Below are positions 32,060 through 40,869 of a stretch of DNA of 64,000 nt, piece by piece (position 1 is the stretch's first letter; every line of letters starts with the position of its first letter). Below the pieces are notes generated by a model, which ran no database searches, was not told where the DNA came from, and saw only the letters and a program-made list of their open reading frames with translations. Origin of the DNA: Siphonodentalium dalli. Lineage: Eukaryota > Mollusca > Scaphopoda > Gadilida > Siphonodentaliidae. The stretch lies in NCBI GenBank assembly GCA_032622095.1, contig CP136063.1, positions 142,695,450 to 142,759,449 on the forward strand. The letters run 5' to 3'. The position numbers and the translations under genes are program-made.

Positions 32060-33017
32060 CAGTGTTTCCGCTAGGGGGTAGGGGAATGGGGCCGGTTTGT
32101 AGATAGGGGAAAACACGAACACCTGCTTCGAAAATTTAGAAAAGTGCAACACTAGAAATGCATTGTCCAGCAGAACGCGAATTACGATTATAATTCTGGT
32201 ATGTATACATTCTCAAAATTAAAACAAGAAATGTAACAATTTATGTGATACAACAGTCAGTCAATTAAGTTCATTAACCACATTATTGTGGTTGAACTGA
32301 GTGAAATAAAAACAAACTTTTAACTGAGACTAAATTTAGATTTTTTATTTTTTTATTTTTATTTTTTAATTTTTTTTATTTCCGGTGGGTAGAATAATTA
32401 AATGTACTATGATATTTCGTACCAGTTAAAAGTCAACTATACTCTTGAGGAGGTGCCTCGCCAAGTCATCAAGGGAAGTTCATGACCAACAGTAACATTC
32501 ACTCGTCTTTTAAAAATTCATTCGATCTACGAACACTGGTTTAAAAAGCTCGGAACTATTTTGTTGTTGCATTCAATCATTTGGGGTAACACAATTGAAA
32601 TTACCTCGAGAGAATTGCTGCTATCGGCGGGAAAGTGTTGGCTATGATGCTTCATTGGGCGGGAGAGGGGGGTCACACAATTGATATTGACTCGAGATAA
32701 TTGCTATATAAAGATTTGTACTTGGTCACCAACGAAGCTAAGACGCTTCATTGGTAGAGTTACGTCACAAATATCGCATTCGCATCGTACACAAAATATA
32801 TCGTTTCCGGCTATATATTACGAATCGATATACTGAAGGTTTTACGGTTACACGAAATTCCAGGGTTTTCAAGGAGTTTGCATTAAAACAAAGGGTTCAA
32901 GGGCCCTGGGAGGGGAATGCGTCAGGGGAAAATCAGAGAAAAACTTTGCTAGGGGAAAACTTGGCTAGGGGAACGGGGCCGTCAAAGGGACCCCCTGCCG
33001 GTATAGCGGAATCCCTG
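32060..33017. mobile_element. hAT-like non-autonomous element (958 bp) inside the tandem array
   Basis: Terminal inverted repeats CAGTGTTTCCGCTA (left) and, inverted at the right end, CAGGGATTCCGCTA: 12 of 14 positions match and they have the CAG start typical of hAT ends. The flanks share CATTAGC (32,053-32,059 and 33,018-33,024), 7 bp of an expected 8-bp hAT target duplication. The undisturbed array unit reads GGTCATTAGCGTACTGG. The interior contains an AT-rich tract and several AGGGGAA words near the ends but no transposase. Confidence 0.78.
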
Positions 33018-33115
33018 CATTAGCGAACTGGAATTAACCATAGAACGCCGAAAATGTCATGCCGCAATGAACGCCTATATACTGCGTACTAGAATTAACC
33101 ATCAGAACGCCCATA

Positions 33116-33745
33116 ACCTACTAACGAACAAAATGCCCTTAAATGACCACTGCAGGGGGGAAATTTCCCAAGAAAATAATAAACGTGCATGCAAGTTTAT
33201 TTGGAGCCCAAGAGTAGTATGTGTTTAAGGGGCCAAAGTATAACCACTCTACCGAACTGATCTCGTGACTAAAACGCCCAAGAATAGAGAACATGTCCTC
33301 TTCAAAAATTTTAACGACCAATTGTTATTTATAGTAAAAGTTAGCAGACCTTACAGTGCGATATCGGTGCCTCAGGCGCCCAATCAGAGTCAGCCCGATT
33401 ATTAACTTTGGACACAGTTCCCAATGATCACTCTTATCTGGCATTGAGATATAGAGTGAAATTGCCATCCCTGCTATTAATTTTTGCCTCAACCCCCCCC
33501 CCTTTACTCTTATTATGCCCACCCCAATATTAGGCACCCGAGGGGATTGTGACTGGGCTTAACTATCAGACCCCCCCCCAAGCCATTATGGCACATGCCG
33601 CCTTCCAAATGCATACTAGAAATTAACTAAATAGTAAAATATACTAAGCCTGATACGAACCAAACACCCGATTAGATTAGGCTCGATGTACAACCAATTC
33701 AGGGCAACCTAGCGTCGGATAACTACGGGTATACGCCGTAAAAGA
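33116..33745. other. Ngaro-like leader, no gene recognised
   Basis: Between the array remnant and the SGNH region. It contains C-runs (about 33,495-33,503 and 33,571-33,579) and no recognisable domain. Confidence 0.5.
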
Positions 33746-33749
33746 CAAC

Positions 33750-34378
33750 AGTCTTTAATACCATGCACCAATGCTGCCCGCATATTACCAAAATACCGGT
33801 GATCGCCATCCGGTTTTAAATGAACACTATCACAAAGTATACCGGGTACCAATAAGGCTAACCTACGAAACCTCCAAAACACCACCGAATGGCCAAATTA
33901 ACTGACTCTGGCAATTGATCCCGTAACAAACCATTCAACATACTTACTTTCCGTTGAAAGCTGACACTACACCAGGATCCGAAGAAAATACTCGACGCTT
34001 ACCTGGCAACATGATGGAAGTCCTCTTTAAAACCTCACATACCAACACCTGCTTCACTCCAATAGTTTGCAAGAACCCGAGAAACTTTTTCAAAATCCCG
34101 ACCACTTCACCTGGTTCCCGACTGGCCAAATCGTTACCCCCCAAATTAAGCACCACAATAACAGGAGAGTACTGACGAATCCTTTGACAATGACCCTCGT
34201 TGATCGACCCCGCGCTAAGTCCACCTACACCAAAGCATCTAACCTCCACTGACACCAAACTCTGATCGAGAGAAAAACAATCGGCAAAATTTTCCCGGAA
34301 GGGGACATGAGATTTTTTCGGCAACCTCAAGCAATAATCTGCGAAATTACGAACAAAACTTGAACCAAAAATCAACAT
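33750..34378 (-). pseudogene. SGNH/GDSL-type hydrolase of the Ngaro-like element, disrupted
   Basis: Minus-strand sequence with SGNH signatures. Block I is IFGSSFVRNF near 34,360 (Ser of GxS in place of GDS). Block II is a Gly in VGGLSAGS. Block III is VLNLGGNDLA at about 34,130-34,165. Block V is DSVH in a shifted frame near 33,830. The frame is open from 34,378 to 33,944 and then continues only through frameshifts to about 33,750. The apparent start at 34,378 is created by a nested insertion; the authentic N-terminal codons lie beyond it, with an ATG at 34,979. SGNH hydrolases hydrolyse esters and are known as accessory domains in some Ngaro and LINE elements; the substrate is unknown. Confidence 0.75.
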
Positions 34379-34492
34379 GGATATATGAGGTTCGGCACAG
34401 CGGCAATGTTATATATTTTATGCCTCCGAAACATGGCGAGCATTGCTCTTAGAACATGCTTGGGACTATACAACACACCAGGCGCCTATTTT

Positions 34493-34624
34493 GAGCGGCA
34501 AATTTGAATTTTGAGACAATGCAAATTTTTGAAATTGGGTGGGATACGAACCCCGGCCCGACGGCGAGCGCGCCTTGCGACTCAAAGTCCGACGTCAATA
34601 CCACACGGCCACCGAAGCAACCCC
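34493..34624 (-). mobile_element. tRNA-derived SINE unit, inverse copy
   Basis: 132 bp, the reverse complement of 34,824-34,955 with only a couple of differences in the A-rich part near the 3' end. It carries the same pol III A- and B-box sequences on the minus strand. Confidence 0.78.
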
Positions 34625-34823
34625 AAAATAGGCGCCTGGTGTGTTGTATAGTCCCAAGCATGTTCTAAGAGCAATGCTCGCCATGTTTCGGAGGCATAAA
34701 ATATATAACATTGCCGCTGTGCCGAACCTCATATATCCATATATATAAAGAGACCTTAAAAATGTGAATATAGTGTCCTAAGTGCGACGTCGGAATACAG
34801 CGGCCATTCGAGCTTCCTTTTTT

Positions 34824-34955
34824 GGGGTTGCTTCGGTGGCCGTGTGGTATTGACGTCGGACTTTGAGTCGCAAGGCGCGCTCGCCGTCGGGCCGGGGTTC
34901 GTATCCCACCCAATTAAAAAAATTTGCATTGTCTCAAAATTCAAATTTGCCGCTC
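34824..34955 (+). mobile_element. tRNA-derived SINE unit, forward copy
   Basis: A tRNA-like head with A box TGGCCGTGTGG (34,837-34,847) and B box GGTTCGTATCC (34,896-34,906), the internal RNA polymerase III promoter. An A-rich stretch and a tail ending CAAATTTGCCGCTC follow. The A-to-B distance is wider than in ordinary tRNAs with short variable loops, so it could derive from a long-variable-arm tRNA (Ser/Leu type); that is inference. Confidence 0.75.
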
Positions 34956-35067
34956 AAAAATCAACACTTTGACAGACATGGCGTAGGGGACTTCACACCT
35001 TTAAATTACGCTGACTAACTGTACTCACCTCGCAAATTGTCGAATAACACACAACAAATTCAAAGCT

Positions 35068-35479
35068 AAAATTAAAAGATTTCGATAGACTCTACTGACG
35101 CTTCAGGCTTTAGACAAAGGAACTGATTCCTGGAGACTAAAAGACGCTCTTGGCACTGACCTCGGCGATCCGCGGTATCTGATTGGCCGGCAGCTTACTC
35201 TTTCTCGGGGAGAAATGAAACGCGATATTTGATTGGCTGGCGGCCGTCTGCGCTTTCGGAGCGCAATTTTGATTGGTTGACACTCGAAAACGTAAACACT
35301 TCTTCTCAGCTGACTGTATGCTATTGACAAATACTGCTCCATTGATATTTTAACGGCATGAATGAACATGACTATATATAACCCGGATATACGATAAATG
35401 GAATCTGAGGTACCCAGTGGCATTATATCACCCTTATCCATCCACAACGTAAAAGCTTTTACAAGTAAAATTAACTTTA
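35068..35479 (-). repeat. Ngaro-like split direct repeat A1 (outer)
   Basis: 412-bp copy of 24,918-25,330 at the 5' end of the element in coding orientation. It ends in AACTTTA and is followed directly by arm sequence GTTACGGGG. The CCTTATCCATCC-containing part and CCAAT-like ATTGG motifs could hold promoter signals, but none can be assigned. Confidence 0.92.
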
Positions 35480-36250
35480 GTTACGGGGTGGTGAGACTAG
35501 ACTACAAACTATACTTCAAATAATATACAATGATATATGTATTATGTATACACTTGTAAATATGTTATATCTATTGTGTTGACAACCAAAATTATTATAT
35601 ATCAGTGTTATAACGGCAATTGAGAGAGGGGGTTATGCATAAGTGGATCGCACTTGTCCTCCAATCCCAATGCCAATCTGTATTGTAATATACTTATTGG
35701 TAATATATATATATATAGATATGTTTAAAACAATCATTTAGCAGCGAAGAGGTTAAAGGCACGTGCGGCCTTAATTGTCGAAAATATTCATATTTGTTCC
35801 AAACACCGTAAACAGAAAAACATTAAAACGCATACAGTTCCTTTCATATATACCATGACCATCGCGTAAACAGCATGTTCTCATAAAGACCTATTATATT
35901 TTACCTAAGCAAGAGCCTGATTGTGTTACAGAAAACAACACAATGCTACTGGCTAATCACATACAAATGGCATAAACGCTCTTTATTAGTTCCATATCAG
36001 GTATTCACCAACAAAGAACGCTCTTTATGTTTACCATCATAATATAAACAAACACCAGAAAAGTAACTTTTTATGCCTTTGTTTACATAACAATGGTCAA
36101 ACATATGACCATAACATACTGTTTATGCGATATTTCTTATTTGTATACGGACAAAGTCTATCTACATTTTGATGTTCTTTCTGTTTGTGGCGGTTTTTGA
36201 AGGGTGGAGATATTTTCACAGGATAATCACCGCCAAGGCCAATCGTGTCT
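35480..36250 (-). other. Right-arm flank with ~500 bp absent from the left arm
   Basis: 35,480-35,757 matches the inverse of 14,232-14,490. 35,758-36,250 has no counterpart in the left arm, where the 31-bp array joins AAGCTTAACCTC directly. No domain is seen in this extra piece. It shares CTCTTTATT...CCATATCAGG with 43,395-43,420 and 52,600-52,625. Confidence 0.6.
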
Positions 36251-36589
36251 TTAAGCTTGTTTATGATAGTTGTTTTGCAGACTGTTATGTTTTTTCGCAT
36301 TAACCCACTTCGAAGACATCGGTTGGGTTTATTTTATAAACTGGGTTGTTTGTTTGGAAGCGGTTGAACGCACAATGGATATTTTGTACCGTTTACGGCA
36401 CTCTCAGTCGTCGATATGATTGAGGACATCTATCAGATGAGCCCTATTTCAATAGAAACCGCCTCACGACTAAGTGGCGAACTCTCGTGTGATAAAATCT
36501 CGAAATAACGGTAGAGACACAGAATTAAGAGGGTATGGAAGCATGGAATCGCCACTAAAATAAAAATATTTCTGTGATGTACGCCAAAT

Positions 36590-36880
36590 AGCGGTGAATA
36601 TAAGCCGAAAATCGGTGAATAAACGCCGAAAATTTGTGAATATACGCCGACCATCGGTGAACATACGCCGTACGCCGAAAATCGATGAATATACTGTGCG
36701 GATATTCACCTATTTTGTGGGTATATTCACCGAATTTCGGCGTATATTCAGTCATTCTGCGTGTATTCACAATTATTCGGTGTATATTCGCCAATTTTCA
36801 GCGTATATTCACCGATTATCAGCGTATATTCACCGATGTTCGGCGTATATTCGCAAATTTTCGGCGTGTATTCACCGATG
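36590..36880 (-). repeat. 21-bp minisatellite, uninterrupted mirrored array (right arm)
   Basis: Inverse of 11,330-11,416 joined to 13,615-13,862. Orientation of units switches near 36,690-36,700, so the array is itself an imperfect palindrome. It contains the empty LINE target site (TATA within GCGTATATTCACCG at about 36,801-36,814). Confidence 0.82.
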
Positions 36881-37454
36881 TTTGCCGAAATAGTTTTGGA
36901 GGTTCGATGCTTCCGTACCAAATAACTTATTGTCTTGGTTCGATGAGAGGAGACTTCATTTGTATGATAATGCTGAGTTAGATGTTTAATTGCAAAATCT
37001 AGCATCATACTTCATGCAGTCGGTTTCAGACATAAAGTAGCATCTCGATATCCCAATATATTAGCTGGTTTACATACGATCAGACTTTGACTATTCTTTT
37101 AGTAATATTTACATAGCCTGTCCGCGATACACTAAATTCTGTTTGGTGATTGGTCAACTGTCAGTTTGGGTCACCCGGTTTACATCCCAATAATGCAGAG
37201 ATCTATCTAGTCTATCGCGAAGAGGAAGTTACAAATTGTTGACTAAAAGCGGTCAGTAGAATATCTGCATCTGAAACCAGTTATTTATATGGATCACCTA
37301 ATTGTAGCTATATAAGAGTTCGGAAATCTTATATCGGGCTGATATAATGTGCTGCGTGAGCTAGTCTCAGATTATCGGTCATTTTGTGAAAATAAATAAG
37401 AAAACACTCAGCTTTTTTATGGGAATAAAGTTATATAAATATCATATATGAATG

Positions 37455-37585
37455 TAGTGGGTGTGTGCGTTATCGTGCGATACAACGCTGTGGTCGTTGG
37501 GTGCATATTTAGAGTAAACCGCGGTTTACACAATGTACCCCAACGACCACAGCGCCGTATCCCCAAATAACACACACACCCACTA
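37455..37585. mobile_element. 131-bp hairpin MITE (right arm)
   Basis: Inverse copy of 10,629-10,759, with the same perfect centre GTAAACCGCGGTTTAC and TAGTGGGTGTG ends. The surrounding arm sequence from 36,881 to 38,175 shows no gene. Confidence 0.7.
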
Positions 37586-38175
37586 TGCATGTAGTGTGCT
37601 GGAGTAGGTCCGCAGTTATACTACAGATCATATATCAAACGACGTGCATGTTTACGTCGCTACGAGGTTTTAAAGTATGCCTGTACATGTAAAATAAATA
37701 AACTTATTTTCATTATTAATAGCTCTCCATTAATGAGAGTTCGCACATGAAACCATTATTATATATAACGTACTGTTACATTAAAGCATTTGCACTTATA
37801 CTACCGGTCCACGTTTAGCGATATGTGTTGACAAATCACCGTTTGTGTACATAACAATGGTTTCAACACACGAAATTTCGTTATTGGGGAACAATCAGTA
37901 ATAGATATCTATTTGATCTATTTCTCATTGTTCTTGTGTTGTTTTAACGACTTTTATATTTATTGCATATTTACCCGTTTCAAGTAATAGTCACGCTTGG
38001 TGAGTGATGAACGCAAAAACTTTCGTTATATCACAAATGATCTATAGACATTATGGGCACCGACCGAAATTCAAACCCTCGTACAATGGTATCTTTGATT
38101 AGCTTTGTTTATGTTAAGAAATAAAAACACGGCGCATCGGCGAGTATACTAATAGATTTGGAACACAACGAAACC

Positions 38176-40758
38176 GGTGTGACTAATTACCGCCCGCGCG
38201 CTCCCATTGGGCCTGTGGACACTATATCTCGACGTTATAAGGTAGCGAAATACCACCTGAGGGAAACCTGGAGGATTTTATTCACTCGCTCGTCTCCGGC
38301 CGGTGTTATTAACCCCGCAATTGCCGATATTAGCTAAGAGAGCCAGGGAGAGACCGGGTGTCTTCGTATGTTTTCGGACAGTATATGTTGATGATGCACG
38401 GTAGTGCAATACCACCGGAGTGTGACATCCAAATATTTACTCGCTGACACGTCCACGGCCGATGTTATTAACCCCTCAAAATACGGTAAAATACCATATA
38501 AACAAAAAGCTCCCGGGACCGCCCGGGACCACCAGGGAGCCCCCGTGGGCACGTGGACACTATATATTGACGGCATCACGTAGCGACATACCCCATGAGG
38601 TCAACCTAGAAACTTTTAGTCGCTCGCTCGAGTCCGGCCGGTGTTATTAACCCCGCAAATGGAGCTATTGGCTAAGAGAGCCCGGTGAGCCCGGATTTCT
38701 TCGCGTGATTTCAGGCAGTATATTTTGTGATGCGTCGTAGTGCAATATCTCCTGTATGTGGCATCCAAATAGTGACTCGCTGATGCGTCGCTGACCCCTC
38801 AATTTCCGGTAAAATACAATATAAACAAAAAGAGCCCGGGACAGACCGTGACCGCCCGGGCGCCCCCATGGGCCCGTGGACACTATGTATCGACGTTATA
38901 AGGTAGCGACATACTACCTGAGGTCAACTTCGAAAATTTTACTCGCTCGTTCGCCTCCGGCCGGTGTTATTAACCCCGCAAATGCCGATATTGGCTAAGA
39001 GAGCACGAGGGAACCCGGGTGTCGTCGTGTGTTTTCGGGCAATATACCACCTGAGTGTGACTTTGAAATACTGACTCGCTGACGCGTCCACGGCCGATAT
39101 TATTAACCCCTCAAAATCCGGTAAAATACCGTGTCAACAATAAGATCCCGGGAGAGGCCAGGAGCGCCCTGCCGCCCCAATTGGCCCGTGGACACTATAT
39201 CTCGATGTTACTATGTAGCGACATACCACATGAGGGATTGATACACGAGTCAATTTCAATTTATTTCATAGCCATTCTCTGAGAATTGGTTTGTAAATAA
39301 AAACGACTATAGGTAGTCTATAAACTAACAGTCATGGATCGACTAACGTAATGCACAAAACAAGAAACTCGTCTGACACTCAAGTTTTAAGGATAAAGTT
39401 ATTCGACACCCCCACCCAACCGATTCAGATCGCAGATTTTTGTTCGCATATCCACTTACAGTTCTAGAATATGATTGTTTTTGATTGAAGGATCACCTAC
39501 TCTAATGCACAAAACAAGAAACTCATATGAACATCCAAGTTCTAAGAACAATGTTATTCGCCCCAACCCCAAATTCCGGTCACAGAGGTTTGTCAGAACT
39601 ATACTTCTAGACATAGAGAATGAACCCCTAATGTAATACAAAACAAAACAAAAAAGAAGGATAAAGTTGGTTAAAATCGAAGAGTTAGAAGTGTTAGGCG
39701 GGGAATGTTATTCGCCACCCCAACCAATACACATCACATAAATGTGTCAGTAACTCTACTTCCACTTCTAGAAATTGGGATCGTCTACTCTAATGGACTC
39801 GTCTGAAATCTAAAGAGACTCATCTGAAATTCGAGTCTTAAGAAAAGAGTTATTCGCCACCCACCCTCCCCATCTCCCATCCCCACATGAAATGCCGATT
39901 AGAAAATGGGAGCGAAAGTGATTGTTTTGATTTAATCTAATGCACAAGAAAATCATCAATATTTGGAAGTCACACTCAGGTGGTATTGCACTAGCGTATG
40001 TCGCTACCTTATAACGTCGATATATATTGTCCACGGGCCCATTGGGGCAGCCGGGTGGTCCCGGCCTCTCCCGGGCTCTTATTGTTGATACGGCATTTAC
40101 CGGATTTTGATGGGTTAATAACATCGGCCTTGGACGCTTCAGCGAGTCAATATTTGGAAGTCACACTCAGGTGGTATTGCACTATCGTGTGTCACCAAAA
40201 TATACTGTCCGAAAGTACACGAAAACACCCGTGCTCACCCGGTCTATCTTAGCCAATATCGGCATTTGTGGGGTTAACAACACCGGCCGGAAACGAGCGA
40301 GCGAGTAAAATGTTCTATGTTGTCCTCGGGTGATATGGTAACGTCGAGATATAGTGTCCACGGGCCCATGGGGGCGCCCGGGCGGTCACGATCTGTCCCG
40401 GGCGCTTTTTGTTCATATGGTATTTTACCGGTTTTGAGGGGTTAATAACACCGGCCGTGGAAGCGTCAGCGAGTCAATATTTGGATGTCACATTCCGGCT
40501 ATATTGCACTACCGTGCATCATCAAAATATACTGTCAGAAACCATAAGATGACACCCGGTCTCTCCCGCGGGCTCGCTTAGCCAATATCGGCATTTGCGG
40601 GGTTAATAACACCGGTCGGAGACGAACCAGTGAGTAAAATCCTCTAGGTTGCCCTCAGGTGGTATGTCGCTACCTTGTACTGTCGAGATATAGTTTCCAC
40701 GGGACCATGGGGGCGCCCGGGCGGCTGCGGGCTGTCCCGGGCGGTAATTAGTCACACC
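38176..40758. mobile_element. Foldback-type element, complete copy (2.58 kb)
   Basis: Terminates in GGTGTGACTAATTACCGCCCG-type sequence at the left and its complement (CGGGCGGTAATTAGTCACACC region) at the right, so its outer ends are inverted repeats. The inner parts of each arm are tandem ~322-bp units (each two ~160-bp halves), and the centre (about 39,250-39,965) holds the ~155-bp repeat spacer. No transposase is seen. No obvious target duplication: the flanks are ACGAAACC and CCAAGAAAC. The inverted duplication breaks inside its right end (about 40,710). Confidence 0.65.
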
Positions 40759-40869
40759 CCAAGAAACTTATTGTATAAGACGGCACTGAGAAAATGTACC
40801 TTATTTTTATTTGCGTATTCTTCGGCAAATTTTGTCGAACGATAAAAACAAATTCAACGAAATATCTAA

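Larger units (their letters stand above)
34378..34955. mobile_element. 578-bp composite SINE/foldback insertion in the SGNH frame
   Basis: Flanked by identical 11-bp AAAAATCAACA copies (34,367-34,377 and 34,956-34,966), a target-site duplication. Inside is a perfect 115-bp inverted repeat (34,378-34,492 and 34,625-34,739). It encloses an inverted SINE unit (34,493-34,624). Then come an 84-bp linker (34,740-34,823) and a forward SINE unit (34,824-34,955). It splits the SGNH hydrolase frame after about eight codons. A long target duplication fits LINE-mobilised insertion rather than a DNA transposon. Confidence 0.8.
24358..35479 (-). mobile_element. Ngaro-like (DIRS-order) tyrosine-recombinase retrotransposon, ~11.1 kb
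   Basis: Codes on the minus strand: SGNH hydrolase (disrupted), gag, RT-RNase H, tyrosine recombinase. The repeats are split: the outer right repeat (35,068-35,479) recurs at 24,918-25,330, and the outer left repeat (24,358-24,573) recurs at 25,331-25,546. Read 5' to 3' on the minus strand this gives A1-ORFs-B1-A2-B2, the arrangement known for PAT/Ngaro elements. Boundaries are confirmed by the uninterrupted site in the left arm (14,485-14,492 region). No target duplication is seen, as expected for recombinase integration. Repeat copies differ at only a few bases, so the insertion is young. However, the ORFs carry a stop and frameshifts, and three other insertions/arrays are nested within. 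Confidence 0.9.
20445..40710 (-). repeat. Right arm of giant inverted duplication
   Basis: Reverse complement of 7,521-~18,330, beginning with CTTTTGAGATCCTTGTACGA (complement of 18,302-18,318 and beyond). It ends where ATATAGTTTCCACGGGACC (40,688-40,706) pairs with the left arm's start. It is longer than the left arm because it holds the 11.1-kb Ngaro-like insertion (24,358-35,479) and an extra ~500 bp at 35,758-36,250. It lacks the left arm's LINE. Confidence 0.9.

Noticed and set aside
31540-32060. CRISPR array
   Set aside because: The repeats are irregularly spaced with related, not unique, intervening sequences, and the DNA is eukaryotic retrotransposon leader.
32751-33023. 90-codon frame inside the hAT-like element
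   Set aside because: No similarity to hAT transposase motifs. It spans the terminal repeat and runs into the flanking array.
34826-34910. A functional tRNA gene
   Set aside because: A and B boxes are present, but no convincing acceptor stem pairing was seen, and it is followed by a SINE-type body and tail.
34665-34913. Minus-strand frame across the SINE region
   Set aside because: It reads through the tRNA-like head and the palindrome arm. Pol III boxes explain the sequence better.
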